A DNA stretch of 64,000 bases from Asterias amurensis (GCF_032118995.1 NC_092661.1:932501-996500), one strand, 5' to 3'. Positions 1 through 12,503 are shown, counted from the stretch's first letter. The notes: a model not told the origin generated them from the sequence alone. Numbers and translations: made by a program.

Positions 1-53
1 CATTGTTTTCCCAGAAAATAAAATAATGGACTGAAAAGACAAAAGTTTAATAA

Positions 54-436
54 AGGCACTGGACACCTTTCTGATTGGTATTTTACAAAGACCAGTCTTC
101 TCACATGCATGACAGTGGATTGGAGTATCACAACTAATTAGTAATTTTATGCATAAAACAACAAACTTGTGAAAATTTGAACTCAATTGGCCAACAGGTT
201 GCGAGAGAATAATAATAGAAGAAATAAACACTGTTTCCCATCAGAATAATTCAATTCAAGTATTTTAGTGAGAAATTGATACTGCTTTCTCAAAAACTCT
301 TAACTTTAGAGGGAGAAGTTTCTCACAATGCTTTGTATTATTATACTATCAACAGCTCAGCTCTCCATTGCTTGTTACCATAAAAGTCTTTATGCAAACA
401 ATTCTTATGAGTAATTACCAATAGTGTCTAGTGCCT
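54..436. mobile_element. Family B element, diverged copy
   Basis: Ends AAAGGCACTGGACACC and ACCAATAGTGTCTAGTGCCT; the inside resembles the family (GACCAGTCTTCTCAC, AAATTTGAACTCAATTGG). Confidence 0.7.
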
Positions 437-1603
437 TCAAAAGTATGGATTACTGCTACTACTAGGCCCCTACTCCTAGAACTACGAGGTTTGTTCCGCT
501 ACAGTTCTAGGAGTAGATTACTACCATGACTACAATTACACACAGTTATCATCAGCTATTTCTACTGATATTAAATCACATTTTGTTCTACCCTGTGCTC
601 TCACACTGCTTCACAGCACGATTGTGTGCGTGCGTGATTAAATAAGTATTTTCGATATATTTTTATAATCCAAGTTTACCCAAAACAAGGCTAAAAGCCA
701 CTTTTGGTAAGGGGCTTTAAGAAGAAAATTCTTCTATACATAATACAGGATTAACATAATTTTACTCTTAGTTTTCATGCATTGCTTTTTTAATCTCCAC
801 TTAAAAACTAACTGTCCATCCAGATTTTGTGCCCTCAAAAGTTGTATCGAATTGCCACTTGTATGCTGTAGACCGTGTTTATCATGTTGCCCTTTCTCGG
901 TTATTACACATATAAATACTGTTTCTGACGCAACAAGGGATCAAATAAATTGCACCAACGTTAAATGGTCTGTATTGCAAAAATAATGGCAATAAAAACA
1001 TGTGAAAATTTGGGCTCAATCAGTCATTGAAGTTGCAGAAAATAACAAAGGAGAAAACACTGTTGCATAGAATTGTGTAATTTCAGATGCCTCGGACCTG
1101 AAGTCTTTCTAAGAATCAAATTTGTAAGTAAATATTACCTCCATTTAAACTATAGGCCTATACTTCAAAGAGGGGCGTTGCTAACAATGTTTTGACGCTC
1201 ACCAGTGTTTTTTTACCAAGTACGTAACTTTTTATGGTCATTGATATTTGGAATAATTACCAAAGGTGAACCTCCCCTTTAAACAAAACACAGTTCAACT
1301 GAGTCTAATAACCGGCTTATTGACATCTTAAAGTTTTGTCAAAAGACAATTCTTTCGGTAATAAGATAAACATTCAATATATTAATCTTAAGTATTCGTC
1401 CTTATAATAAAGCGAATAAAGACGAATCAAAGACGAATAAAGACGAAATCATTCGTCTCTTAAATATTCGTTCCCACAATATCTTTTTGCCAAATGAGAA
1501 GCAACACAAATCCCTTTTTGAAACCATAATTTTGAAGCTATTATTTCTCAATACATAGAACACTGTGAACTTTTACCAACTAGAATTAAAGCAAGGTATA
1601 ACT

Positions 1604-1971
1604 TTGGAACACGTTGCCTTGGATCGGACGAGTTGGTCTATAAACCGTTTGATATAAAATGTATGGTTAGAAAGATCTTGTATAAGTAGAATACAATGAT
1701 CTACACAGATATGCCTCAAAATTGCGTGGTTTTCATTTTACCTCGTCGACTAAACATGGTCGGCCATTTATGGGAGTCAAATTTTTGACTCCAATAAATG
1801 GCTGACAGGTTTGTTCGGAAAGTAAAAGGAAAACAATGCAGTTTCGAAGTAAATTTGTGTAGATCATTATATTTTTTTAAAATTAACCATCTAACCACAA
1901 TGCATTTCATAACAAACGGTTTCAAATGCTTTTCAACAACCAACTCGTCCGATCCAAGGCAACATGTTTCT
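1604..1971. mobile_element. Family A palindromic MITE, copy 1
   Basis: Near-perfect foldback with arms of about 180 bp. It starts GGAACACGTTGCCTTGGATC and ends with the inverse, and the centre carries GGCCATTTATGGGAGTCAAA followed by its inverse. Confidence 0.85.
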
Positions 1972-2284
1972 TTAAGACATCACCGAATTCATCTGCGAAA
2001 GGGGGTTACACTGTTTCAGTCCAAGAGAACATGTAGATAACAACGTGCCCCTGATGACAGTAGATTTGGCTCAACAGCCCAAATCAGTTAAGCCAGGCCT
2101 GATACTTCACGAAGCAACAAAGACGGTTGCGGTGCCCTCATATGGTGCCCTTTACCAAGGATAAAATGCCTTTGTGCCCCTTGCCTTTCAAACGAAGCAA
2201 TAAGGGCTGGTTAAGCTAGCCCTCACCTTGAAATGGCAGTCCTGGCATGGTGATGTCGGGCGATTTCTTAAGAAAAGTTCCTGA

Positions 2285-2290
2285 TTTATT
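2285..2290 (-). promoter_or_regulatory. Poly(A) signal of CHORDC1
   Basis: AATAAA on the minus strand, 100 bases past the CHORDC1 stop codon. It is the first such hexamer downstream of the stop. Confidence 0.6.
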
Positions 2291-2389
2291 TTGCACTTGC
2301 GTTGGTTGAAACTAGTTTAACTTTGGCCCGCCGCTCCTATTATTATTGTGCATTCTTGTCTTTAAATCTGTACATAGGCATCGTCTTCG

Positions 2390-5300
2390 TCAATGATCGA
2401 CATTATTCTCTTGACTCTCTGCTTTACTCGTCTTCAGGGGGAGCTCGAATTTCCTCCAGGAGCAAGCCTCCCCTTTCTTTAGTTTGATTTCACATTTGCT
2501 TCCAAGCATTGTCATGGAGCTCTTGGTCGGGTCTATCACCTACATAGACAAGGAGAAAAAGAACAAAACTGAAAATCTGGATTTTTTTCTTTGATGTGTG
2601 TACTGACTTTAAAGGTACACGTTGCCTTGGATCGGTCGAGTTGGTCTTTGAAAAGCGGTTTGTAACCGTTTGTTATAAAATGCATATCGGTAGAAAGATG
2701 TTGTAAAAGTAGAACACAATGGTCTACGCAAATATGCCTCGAAATTGCATGGTTTTCTTTTTACTTCATCGACTAACCGGCCGACCATGATAGTTCACGA
2801 CGTAAAAGGAAAACTGCAATTTTGAGTGATACCTGTGTGGATCATTATATTCTACTTTTACAACATCTTTCTAACCAATGCATTTCATAACAAACGATTT
2901 CAAACGATTTTTATAGACCAACTCGCCCAATCCAAGGCAACGTGTTCCTTTAAGTAGTAGTCCCAGCAAACTATCACGGTCGGCCATTTATGGGAGTCAA
3001 ATTTTTGACTCCCATAAATGGCCGACCGTGTTAGTCGACAGGGTAAAAAGAAAACCGTGCAATTTCGAGGCAAGTTTGTGTGGATCATTGTATTCTACTT
3101 TTACATCTTTCTAACCATATGCATTTTATAACAAACGGTCACAAAACGGTTTTCAAAGACCAACTCGTCCGATCCAAGGCAATGTATTCCTTTAAAGGCA
3201 GAGTCAAGCTAAGGCCATCTCCCCTACTAGTTTGATATACAATACAAGGTTTTGGGGATAAACATTTAAAAACTCACTACAGCGGGATTCGAATTAACAA
3301 ACCTCCAATTAAAAGTGTTGGCACTCTATAAACTGAGCTATCTAGCTCCATGTTGGCGGTCTCCTATCAAATGAAATCGTCTTCTATCACAAATCACTGT
3401 GCTCGATACAATTCTGTAGAGCTATAATACAATAAATTCAAGAGCTAATCAAACATATCTCTCTTCTGGATAGACTGTTCATATAAATATATTTTAACAA
3501 ATGTTCCGGGTGTAAACAAAAGCAGGTTTTACACAACTTCTTTATGTTTGTCCAAACAAAATTTGTACAAACACAGAGTATGATGTAAACTTGTTATTTA
3601 AAGGCAGTGGACACTATTGGTAATTACTCAAAATAGTTATTAGCATAAAACCTTTCTTGATTACAAGTAATGGGGAGAGGTTGATAATATAAAAAACTGT
3701 GAGAAACAGCTCCCTCTGAAGTGACGTAGTTTTCGAGAAAAGAAGTAATTTTCCACGAATTTGATTTCGAGACCTCAGATTTGGAATTTGAGGTCTCGAA
3801 ATCAAGCATCTGAAAGCATACAACTTCATGTGACAAGGGTGTTTTTTCTTTCATTATTATCTCACAACTTCGATGACCGATTGAGCTCCAATTTTTACAG
3901 GTTTGTTATTTCATGCATATGTTGAGATACACCAAATGAGAAGACTGGTCTTTGACAATTACCAATAGTGTCCACTGTCTGTAAGAAGGGCGTCTTACTT
4001 ACCCCTTCCAGAAGGAAAGTTTTCTTGAATTTGTTCTTGCTCTGATTGAAGGTGATATCAACATTCAATAAGACTCGGTTTGTTTCTATGAACGAGACGT
4101 CTGGCTGGGAGAGTTTGCAATAGACGGAAAGCACGACGTGGGAGGTGGTCTGATGCCAATCGTACCTAGACATGATAGAAATATTTACGTATGTAACTGT
4201 GCCCAATTTCATAAACCTGTTTAGCAGAAAATTTCTTTGCTGAGCAAGAAATTAGCAGGGTACCAATCACAGCAATGGTAAACATACGGCAATTTGGCCG
4301 GTAACCAAATTTTACTAAGAAAGAGTTTTCTGTGCTCTGGGCCCTGGTCTCGGGACAAAATCCTCAAATGTTTGGCTCTGGCATAATTTCATAAAGCTGT
4401 TGGGCAGAAATTTCTGCTTCGCAAATTTCTTTGCTGAGCAAAAATTGAGTGGGGCATCAGCCTCAACAATGCCAACTTAAATTTTGGTTTGACTGGTAAC
4501 CAAATACTATTCTGTGCTAAGCAAGTTTTTGTGCGCTTACATACAGGCTTTGTAAAATCGGCTGTGGTCGAGTAATCAGGGTCTCTTTTCTTAATTCCTG
4601 TAAGCACAAAAAATTGCTTAGCACAAACAAATTTGTTCAGCAAACAAATCACACCAACCTGCAATCGACTAGTTTCTTTGTGTCATCTTCTTTTACGAGC
4701 CATAAGTGGGCACCGGTTGTGCAACCTTCTTGCTCAAGGAAGTTGGTGAAATCTGAAGTCCGCCTCTCACAACAAGACCAGAACTTCATTCTACGAAAGA
4801 TAAGTCGAACTTCTGAGTTATCTCAACAGTATGACGCAGTTCTTAAGAGTTAAACATCAATGAGAAAATTAACACCTATAAAATCGTTGCGGTTCTCGCT
4901 TAAAAAACATTGGATTCATATAGTTCCTGGGCGAGCTCAGTTGTCACAATTTGTAAGACATCTGCTCTAGCAATGCAAAGGTTGTGGGTTTGAATCCAAC
5001 CTGAGTAACACGCCTGTTTTTAAAATTTGTACAGGACTTAAAAAGCGCTGCGCATCGGTGTAAGGGCGAAAACCAAATGATATGAATGAGAACCAAATCG
5101 TCTTCGACGTGTAACAAGCAGTGTTTCCTTGGGGGCTTTAAAAGAAAGTAACAAAACAAGAAAGAATGAAACCAACCCTTCATGGAACACTGCCTGGCCT
5201 GGGTGAAACTGGCACTTCTCATAATCCGACTGTTCTCCCATGTACGACTACATGTAGTGAACAAGAAATAGAAAAAGACTCAATTATTTTATAAAGGAGT

Positions 5301-8300
5301 ATAAAAATAATAATAATAATAGCGTCTTATATAGCGCACTCCTCTGTCACACACACCTTTGCCAATGAGGGTGTACAGATCCCCATGAACACAATCAGAT
5401 AAAGGGCAAGGGCACCAAGGCATTTTCTCCTTGGTAAAGGGCACCTCTATAAGGGTACCAAGGCAATGACCAGGAGGCATTGAGGCAACGCCTCCTCTTG
5501 AAGTATCGGGCCTGCATAATGTTAGTTGAGCTTCATACATGTATATATACAAAAAACAGTCTTTACATAGTACTTACCTTTTGACAGCCTCGATTCTTGC
5601 ATTGTGTTCCCTCTGTGACTTCATTACTGACTTGTTCATCTTAGGAATAAAAATAACAGGTTTTACTGATTGTCTCTAACGGTCTCTTCAGACTATGGGC
5701 TGAGGTCCCACTGCAGCGTTAACGAAAACGATAACGATCACGACGCAAAGAGAATGCATTCTATTGGTTGAATTGCTCCACGCAGAATACGCACACTCTC
5801 ATTCAACCAATAGAATGCATTATATTTGCGTTGTGATCGTTATCGTTTTCGATATCGCTGCATTGTGACTCGGCCTTAAGGAGTTCAAATTTACATAGTA
5901 ACTTGTGACAAAGCTTGCTCGCAAAATGGCTTAATGAATTGGCATACAGTGGGGCTTTTATGATTATTATAAATCTTTGTGACTTCATACCAGGATTTTC
6001 TCATCTAGAGGTTGTTATAAATACAAAAAAGCTTGCTCCAAACCACCGATAGCAACTGTCTCTACAGACTGAGGAATTCAAATATACGGTGCAACTTTTG
6101 ACAAAGCTAGCTCACAAAATGGCTTATTGAGTGACCTACAGGTAGGTTTTGTTCTTCAGAGAAGTGTCTTGTTCTTTAGAGAACTGTCTTGCGGTATATT
6201 CTACTACCGCGGATAAATTGACAGAGTAGAAAGTCTCCTGATGATGACTAGAGCAAGCTAGTCGAAATATTGAGACCAATTAAGAAGTCGCTCCGAAGTA
6301 GTGAAGGTAACAACGATCTACTAAAAGCTAAAGTAGTAGTCCCTGCCAGTTTTCTACCTTCCGCCCAGGTTGTAATTAAAAAGCAGGACAGTTCTTTTCA
6401 GAACTGAGAAGTCTCCCGAACAATCCGATAAATCTACTCCACGGTAGTAGAGTATAGAAAGACAGAACTCTACCTGGCAAGTAGATACACACATGGTGTT
6501 ACCGAAAACCAAATTTATTTTGATACCTCACCATGCAATGCCTCAAATCCAATCTTTTTATTATAAATCTTTGTGACTTCTTACCATTTTGGTCCTGAGA
6601 TGGGGTTATAGTAAGATTCTCTAATGCTGATTTTAGTGATGATCCAACAGTGACTGGTAACCGAACTACAGGATCAGATTCACTGTCGAAGATTAAGAAT
6701 ACCAACTAAAAAACTAGACATTGGTAAAATTACAAACACTAGATGTTTTGGGTTTTCAATGATACTATGCTTTACAAAGATGTAATAATAATAATAAAAG
6801 TCTTATAAAGCGCACCTACTAACAAGGTATTCAAGGCGCTTGAACAGACGGGTTTGTAAATCTTTACATGGTGCAATAGTGCTAAAGGAATAGGTATCAC
6901 ACTTTGGCTCAGCATACATTACAGGAAAAAATACTGAGCACTTTGACCTGCTCGTTGGGTGTAATTAGGCGCTCCTATGGGATGGGGGGGGGGGTGCCTC
7001 ACTGTTGAGAACCTACTGCCCTGTTGCCCACCTTTAAACATTTTAAACATGCTTAAATGAATGATTCAATACATTTAAAGGAACACGTTGCCTTGGATCG
7101 GACGAGTTGGTCAAAACAAAAGCGTTTGTAACCATTTTTTATAAAATGCATATGGTTGGAAAGATGTTTTAAAAGTATAATACAATGATCCACACAAGTT
7201 TGCCTCGAAATTGCGTGGTTTTCCTTCTACTGTGCGAACTAACATGGTCGGCCATTTATGGGGGTCAAAATTTTGACCCCCATAAATGGCCGACGTGTTA
7301 GTCGACGATGTAAAAGGAAAACCACGCAATTTCGAGGCATGTTTGTGTGGATCATTGTATTCTACTTTTACAACATCTTTCTACCCATATGTATTTTATA
7401 AAAAACGGTTACAAACGCTTTTCAAAGACCAACTCGACCGATCCAAGGCAACGTGTTCCTTTAATACCCTCTACCCCCTATTCGGCCTTTGCGCCTGCTT
7501 GCCCCCCCCCCCCCTTCCGACTTCCGATTTAAAATGTGTGGTTACACTATATGCTGCTTTTCAAACTTGTCATACCCAAGCTTCACTTGTGTGTACCTTC
7601 ATACACAAAGTGGGCTTGACTCTGTTTCTAATTGTCTCCAAAGAATTAAAGACACTGGACACTATTGGTATTTGTCAAACACCAGTCTTCTCACTTGGTG
7701 TATCTCAACTAATGCATAACACAACAAACCTGTGAAATGTTGAGCTCAATTGGTGGACGAAGCTGCAAGATAACTATGAAAGGAAAAAACACCCTTGTCA
7801 CACGAAGTTGGGTGCTTTCAAATGCTTGACTTCGAGACCTCAAAATCTAATTCTGAGGTCTTGAAATCAAATTCGTGGACAGTTACTTCTTTCTCGAAAA
7901 CTATGTCACTTCAAAGGGAGCCGTTTCTCACAATGTTTTATACTATCAACCTCTCCCCATTACTCATTACCAAGTAAGGTTTTATGCTTATAATTATTTT
8001 GAGTAATTACCAATAGTGTCCACTGCCTTTAAATACATAAATAAAACATAAAGTTGTGAAACTTTCTGAATCAATTAATACAAGAAAATGCTGACCATAC
8101 CTTGGTCTTTTGGTGGGTGGCTCAATCGGCTGACGTTGCTTAGGTGGTTCAACATGAACCACGTCCTGTAAGTAGAGAAGATGAAAAAATCAAGGCCAGT
8201 AAATAAATAAAAATAATAATAATAATGCGTTTTTATAGTTCTACATACAGGATTTCAAAGTGCATGCAGTCCTCAGTCCAACAAAATCAAACAAAACGTG

Positions 8301-11121
8301 AAGTTGGATTTTGAAGGGAGGAGGATGGTTATAATAAATGGTTGGATAACCACAATTGAGAAGTAAATTTGAACACACAAATTTTCACCTGATTTGTTTT
8401 ATTGGAGACCTGAGGTTTGGGTTTTTCTGCTGGTTTTTCATTGCTATGAAGTCCCTTGGTACAGCCCTGCAAGACAAAAGACAGCCATACATTTTCACCT
8501 TTAATTCATAACTTCCTTTTAACAAAATAATGTTTCTTGGTAAACCATAAGTTTCGTAAACACCTGTTAATTTTAACATAGACTTGTGGACAAGTCATGA
8601 ATGTCATGATGTTGCAATACACTCAGTAGCATAAATTTTAGTTAAAAATTGCTTTGCTAAGCAAAAGGTGTCTAGATGCGTAGCATGGCCCCACTTTCAT
8701 AGAGCTGCTTAACGGCTAATTTTGTGCTTACTGCCGACTTTCCATTTCACCGTAAGAGCACACGAAAACCAAGGGTATATAACCTTCCTGTGTTTACTAA
8801 ATGTAAATGAAAGATATACATTTTGTAAGACTTCAAATCTATGGTGAAAGCACAAGCTGATGGCATCTTTTATTAACCGTGTCCTAATGTTGCATAAGTC
8901 AGTCTGATGTCTACTACAGTTTATGTCCACTCCGTTTGTTTGTCTGTTTTTTGTTTCATTGTTTTGTTTTGTTTTGTCTTTTGTATTTTTTTGCTTGTTC
9001 TTTATTGTTTACATAAGTCTATTTTTTGTTTAAGGCATTCCGTTTATAAGCTTTGGCTTCCTGGGTAATGCCTCCACGTATTAGTTTTATTGTATCTATT
9101 GTTTTGTTTTCTTATGAAGTGATAACCCTTTGTGGAAATAAATGTTCGTTGAATTGAATTGAATTGAATTGAATTGAATTTAATTTAATAATCCCTAATG
9201 AAATATTATGCTTAGGAATACTTTAAGCAAATTTTTCTGCTTTTAGTTCTTCATTTATAGTGCAGCCTTCCAATGATTGAAGATGTACGCATTGCATGTG
9301 TGCGCATGGGTTGGCTTGAGACAACAGGAATACTGTGTCAGGTGCAGTTAGAATTATGTAACGGTGCGAGTAAAAAGCTGGAGCTGAGATTACTTCAGCC
9401 GGGGGTCCCTTAGTATTAGCCCAAGACATAAGTGCTCGATATTGGATAGTGTTTTACGCTCAGTTGTAAAGCACGCCCTCTTACAGTATAATTTAACCAG
9501 CTTGACTGGCAAGCATCTCGCCAGACTAGTCTAGATCTCAAGCTCACAAGTCAAGTTGGTTAAATCATACTGTTAGAGGGCCCGCTTTGGTGCTTTGGCG
9601 CTTTACAACTGAGCGTAGTACACTATCAAGTATCAAGCACTTACGTATTGGGCCAAGACTGGGGAGTATTGGGCCAATTTACATGATTAAAGGCCAAATT
9701 CAAATAAAGTGATTTGTATTTTATGTTTTGAGGCTCCATACCCGCATATTTAGAAACTCAGTGAAATCCGTGGTTCTTTTTTTACAGCAGGACCAGCCCT
9801 TGTAGGCGTCATGAAAGACTGGCTCCCCAGGATGGTGTATACACGCCTCTGAAAAATAATCGACAAACAATTTATTATTGAATATTAAATAATATTATTA
9901 ATAATTATTAACTTTAAGCCATTTCACAAAAACAAAGTGCAACAATAACTATGAGGTTCGGGTAGGTACGCACATGGCCAGCAAAAACAGAGTGCAACTT
10001 GCACACGGGCACACTGTTCGTTTTTCCTATGGCTGTTTGCTGCGTTTTCTGGACCCCTTGCCTTGTTAGGCCTTGGCCCTTGCCTTGCAATCGCATACAT
10101 TTTGACTGCGAGTTCATTCAAATCAAAGAACACACAGTTTAAATAGGATAAATTTTGGTATGGCGCCACCACTTTTTCCCTCATTTTTACAAAAAGGGAT
10201 ATCTTATTGAGGTAAATTAGATACTATATTATTTCATATTGAATGAAAAAGTGGTGGCGCCATACGGAAACTTTTCCTTTACATAAAATAGAGCCTAATT
10301 TTGGCGAGATTCTAATTTAAAGACACTGGACACTACTGGTAATTGTTAAAACTTAACAAAACAGTCTTCTCACTTGGTATCCCAACATATGCATACAATA
10401 ACAAACCTGTGAAAATTTTAACTCAATTGGTCGTCGAAGTTGCGAGACAATGAAAGAAAAAACAACCTTGTCACACGAAGTTGTGTTCTTTCAGATGCTA
10501 CTTGATTTCCAGACCTTTATATTATTATATTTTTTTATTTAATTATTGACATCCAACAGCGGAAAGCCGCCACTTACAGGAATCGTTAAAAACTATGTAA
10601 AAATATAAATATAAATTTAAATATGAATATAAATATAACAATATATAAAATTAAAAATTACACAATATTGATAAAAACATTATTATAAGTAGACCTCAAA
10701 ATCTAATTCTAAGGTCTCTAATCTAAATCAAATTCGTGGAAAATTACTTCTTTCTCGAAAACTACGTTACTTCAAATCAAATTCAAAGAGGAGCCGTTTT
10801 CTCACTTTTTGAGTTTTATCAACCTCTCCCCAATTAATAGTCAATACTCGTTTACCAAGTAAGGTTTTATGCTAATAATTATCTTGAGTAATTAATTAAC
10901 AATATGAATAGTGTCCACTGCCTTTAAAAAAACCTGTAAGAATGTAAAAAGGGTAAAGCGATACCTGTGTACCTAGTATTTATTAATATTATTAGTAATA
11001 ATAGCTATAGTAAATATAGTATTATTACAATTAGTAACCTACCTGGTCCATTTTCTGACGGGAGAAACTTCTTCCCACAACCTTTATTGTAGCAGTGTGT
11101 TTCGACTTCACCAGACGCCAT
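2390..11121 (-). CDS. CHORDC1: CHORD-domain protein (CHORDC1/CHP-1, morgana), complete
   Basis: Zinc-binding co-chaperone that works with HSP90; 334 residues, close to the 332 of the human protein. Exons (high to low): 11121-11043, 9848-9742, 8466-8389, 8165-8101, 6682-6585, 5639-5578, 5247-5177, 4790-4659, 4165-4003, 2539-2390. All have AG/GT borders and keep frame. CHORD1 spans residues about 10-70 ([35 protein letters not shown]). CHORD2 spans about 156-215 ([26 protein letters not shown]). A CS (p23-like) domain runs from about 232 (YDWHQT) to about 320 ([10 protein letters not shown]). The start ATG is the first in the exon that carries CHORD1. Exons 7 and 8 both end in the unusual donor GTTGGT. 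Introns are packed with MITEs and SINEs. Identification is from remembered family motifs; domain order and length match fully. Confidence 0.96.
2613..2949. mobile_element. Family A palindromic MITE, copy 2 (centre deleted)
   Basis: Flanked by TTAA on both sides (2609-2612, 2950-2953). The TGGGAGTCAAA hairpin centre is missing, leaving ACCGGCCGACCATG. Confidence 0.8.
2970..3195. mobile_element. Family A MITE, copy 3 (right arm and centre only)
   Basis: Starts at the centre hairpin (CACGGTCGGCCATTTATGGG) directly beside copy 2 and runs to AATGTATTCCTTTAA. The left arm is absent. Confidence 0.75.
3602..3980. mobile_element. Family B MITE (full length), in CHORDC1 intron 9
   Basis: About 379 bp, ends AGGCAGTGGACACTATTGG and CCAATAGTGTCCACTGTCT, TTAA before it and a mutated GTAA after it. 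The middle has a small hairpin GAGACCTCAGATTTGG...TTGAGGTCTC. Confidence 0.85.
4382..4561. mobile_element. CWG-class palindromic MITE (family H), in CHORDC1 intron 8
   Basis: Flanked by CTG on both sides (4379-4381, 4562-4564); ends GCATAATTTCATAAAGCTG / GGCTTTGTAAAATCGG. A partial copy lies at 4206-4345. Confidence 0.75.
5283..5530. mobile_element. SINE-like repeat with GGGCACCAAGGCAATGACCAG body, in CHORDC1 intron 6
   Basis: Starts with ATAATAATAATAGCGTCTTATATAGCGC and holds AAGGGCACCTCTATAAGGG. Related fragments: 2085-2230, 46255-46325, 55025-55175 and 60520-60620. Confidence 0.6.
5694..5875. mobile_element. Family D palindromic MITE, in CHORDC1 intron 5
   Basis: Arms carry CACTGCAGCG, AACGATAACGATCACGACGC and ATTCTATTGGTTGAATTGC; TTAA at the right end. 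It lies 54 bases from exon 6. Confidence 0.85.
6141..6482 (+). mobile_element. Penelope-like or retrozyme-like repeat with hammerhead motif
   Basis: A 340-bp repeat with words GTTCTTTAGAGAACTGTCTTG, AAAGTAGTAGTCCCTGCC and CAGTTCTTTTCAGAACTGAG. A second rearranged copy lies at 26166-26520. Such repeats with a hammerhead ribozyme are known from terminal regions of Penelope-like retroelements. No reverse transcriptase is present here. Confidence 0.5.
6233..6273 (+). ncRNA. Hammerhead-ribozyme-like motif
   Basis: Order of parts: GTCTC (6233-6237), core CTGATGA (6238-6244), stem II GACTAG/CTAGTC (6246-6251 with 6258-6263), core GAAA (6264-6267), TATT, then GAGAC (6268-6276) which pairs with GTCTC as stem I. 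One extra T (6245) sits between the core and stem II, and stem III is minimal, so activity is uncertain. Confidence 0.5.
6781..6990. mobile_element. SINE tail fragment, in CHORDC1 intron 4
   Basis: ATAATAATAATAAAAGTCTTATAAAGCGCACC then CAAGGTATTCAAGGCGCTTG, as in the SINE at 32203. Confidence 0.6.
7079..7460. mobile_element. Family A palindromic MITE, copy 4 (full length)
   Basis: 382-bp foldback AGGAACACG...CGTGTTCCT bounded by TTAA at 7075-7078 and 7461-7464. It is the best full-length reference copy and lies in CHORDC1 intron 4. Confidence 0.9.
7650..8028. mobile_element. Family B MITE (full length), in CHORDC1 intron 4
   Basis: TTAA on both sides (7646-7649 and 8029-8032). Opposite orientation to the copy at 3602. 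Confidence 0.85.
9150..9182. repeat. (GAATT)n microsatellite, in CHORDC1 intron 2
   Basis: Five to six units of TGAAT/GAATT. Confidence 0.85.
10150..10275. repeat. Family E palindrome (TATGGCGCCACCAC), copy 1
   Basis: Inverted arms TTTGGTATGGCGCCACCAC / GTGGTGGCGCCATACGGAAA around an AT-rich loop; in CHORDC1 intron 1. Confidence 0.8.
10321..10923. mobile_element. Family B MITE carrying a 175-bp AT-rich insertion, in CHORDC1 intron 1
   Basis: TTAA on both sides. From about 10518 to 10692 the element is interrupted by AT-rich DNA containing ACATCCAACAGCGGAAAGCC, which looks like the 3' tail of another retroelement. Confidence 0.8.
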
Positions 11122-11479
11122 TCCGAAATCAATGGTGACAACTCAACTCTTCAGCAGTAACTTATCTTCTATGTCTTTATTAATCGGAAAATTTGTGAGA
11201 GAATTTTCCAGAAATCGTAATTTAATACAACGATCGGAGCAGTTACTCGAATCGAAGGCCGCACGTCTGGTGTAATAGGGCGCCACCATTTGTTCAAGAT
11301 AAATTAGTTTCTGGTATCAGTTAGACTTGCGGACAAGTCGTTATTGGTCTGCCGCCGCGCGGTGAGATGGGCAATCCTGGCGGTGAGGAGCGAGATCACT
11401 GCTCTTTGTTTTTTTAGGGGGGGGGGGGGGGGTGGTAATGATTTTTTGTTTGTAAACGGAAAAACGGATATTATTTTAA

Positions 11480-11738
11480 AGGAACACTTTGCCTTGGATC
11501 GGACGAGTTGGTCTATGAAAAGCGTTTGAAACCGTTTGTTATGAAATGCATATGGTTAGAAAGATGTTTTAAAAGTAGAATATAATGATCCACACAAGTA
11601 TCACTAAAAATTGCACGGTTTTCATTTTACGTCGCAAACTTACACGGTCGGCCATTTATGGGAGTCAAAGTTTTGACTCCCATAAATGGCCGACCGTGTT
11701 TATCGGTGAGGTAAAACCAAAACCGTGCAATTTACAAA
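11480..11738. mobile_element. Family A MITE, copy 5 (right arm truncated)
   Basis: TTAA at 11476-11479, left arm and centre hairpin intact; the right arm stops after ACCGTGCAATTT. Confidence 0.8.
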
Positions 11739-12167
11739 ATGATATACTATACATAGACCTTTTCTAATTATGCAAGATAAACTAGCCTCTAATTGAAAAC
11801 GCTGCATGCATAGACACACCATAGGACACACACCCCGTTTGACAATTCCTGCACTCAGCAGTAAGTCATTCATCATGTTTGATCAAGTTCAATCAGTCAA
11901 TATGTCTGAGTGAAAACAAAAAACATGTTTAGCCTCCGGGTTAAAACAAAAAAGAGAGGGGCTTTTTATTTTTTATTTTCAAGATGGCCGCCGTTCTTTA
12001 AAAATAATTCAATTTGTTTATGTTTTTCTACTGTTCAAACTCACAATGCAAAATGAAACATGCTGTACACGACAGGATATTAACAAGAAATTATACTTTA
12101 AAAAAGGGAAGGAAGAGACAAACGGCTGGGCCATTTTTCAAAATTTATTTTCTTGGTGAGACTTTAA

Positions 12168-12503
12168 AGAAACACGTTGCCTTGGATCGGTCGAGTTGGT
12201 CTTTGAAAAGCGTCCTGTAACCGTTTGTTATAAACCGATATGGTTAGAAAGATGTTGTTAAAGCAGAATACAATGATCTACACAAGTATGCCTCGAAATT
12301 GCGTGGTTTTCGTTTTACCTCGTCGACAAACACGGTCGGCCATTTATGGGAGTCAAAACTTCGACTCCCATAAATGGCCGACTGTGTAAGTTTGCGACGT
12401 AAAATGAAAACCGTGCAATTTTTAGTGATACTTGTGTGGATCATTAATATTCTACTTTTAAAACATCTTTCTAACCATATGCATTTCATAGCAAACGGTT
12501 TTG
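12168..12503. mobile_element. Family A MITE, copy 6 (right end truncated)
   Basis: TTAA at 12164-12167, then AGAAACACGTTGCCTTGG. It ends at GCAAACGGTTTTGG, before the terminal repeat. Confidence 0.8.

Larger units (their letters stand above)
1..2284. other. Spacer downstream of CHORDC1; repeats only
   Basis: Holds a family-B copy (about 54-436), a diverged one (about 995-1280), a small GACGAATAAA-rich patch at 1390-1470, a family-A palindrome (1604-1971) and, at 2085-2230, a fragment of the repeat family with the phrase GGTGCCCTTTACCAAGG seen again at 5400 and 55130. No gene is visible. Confidence 0.5.
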
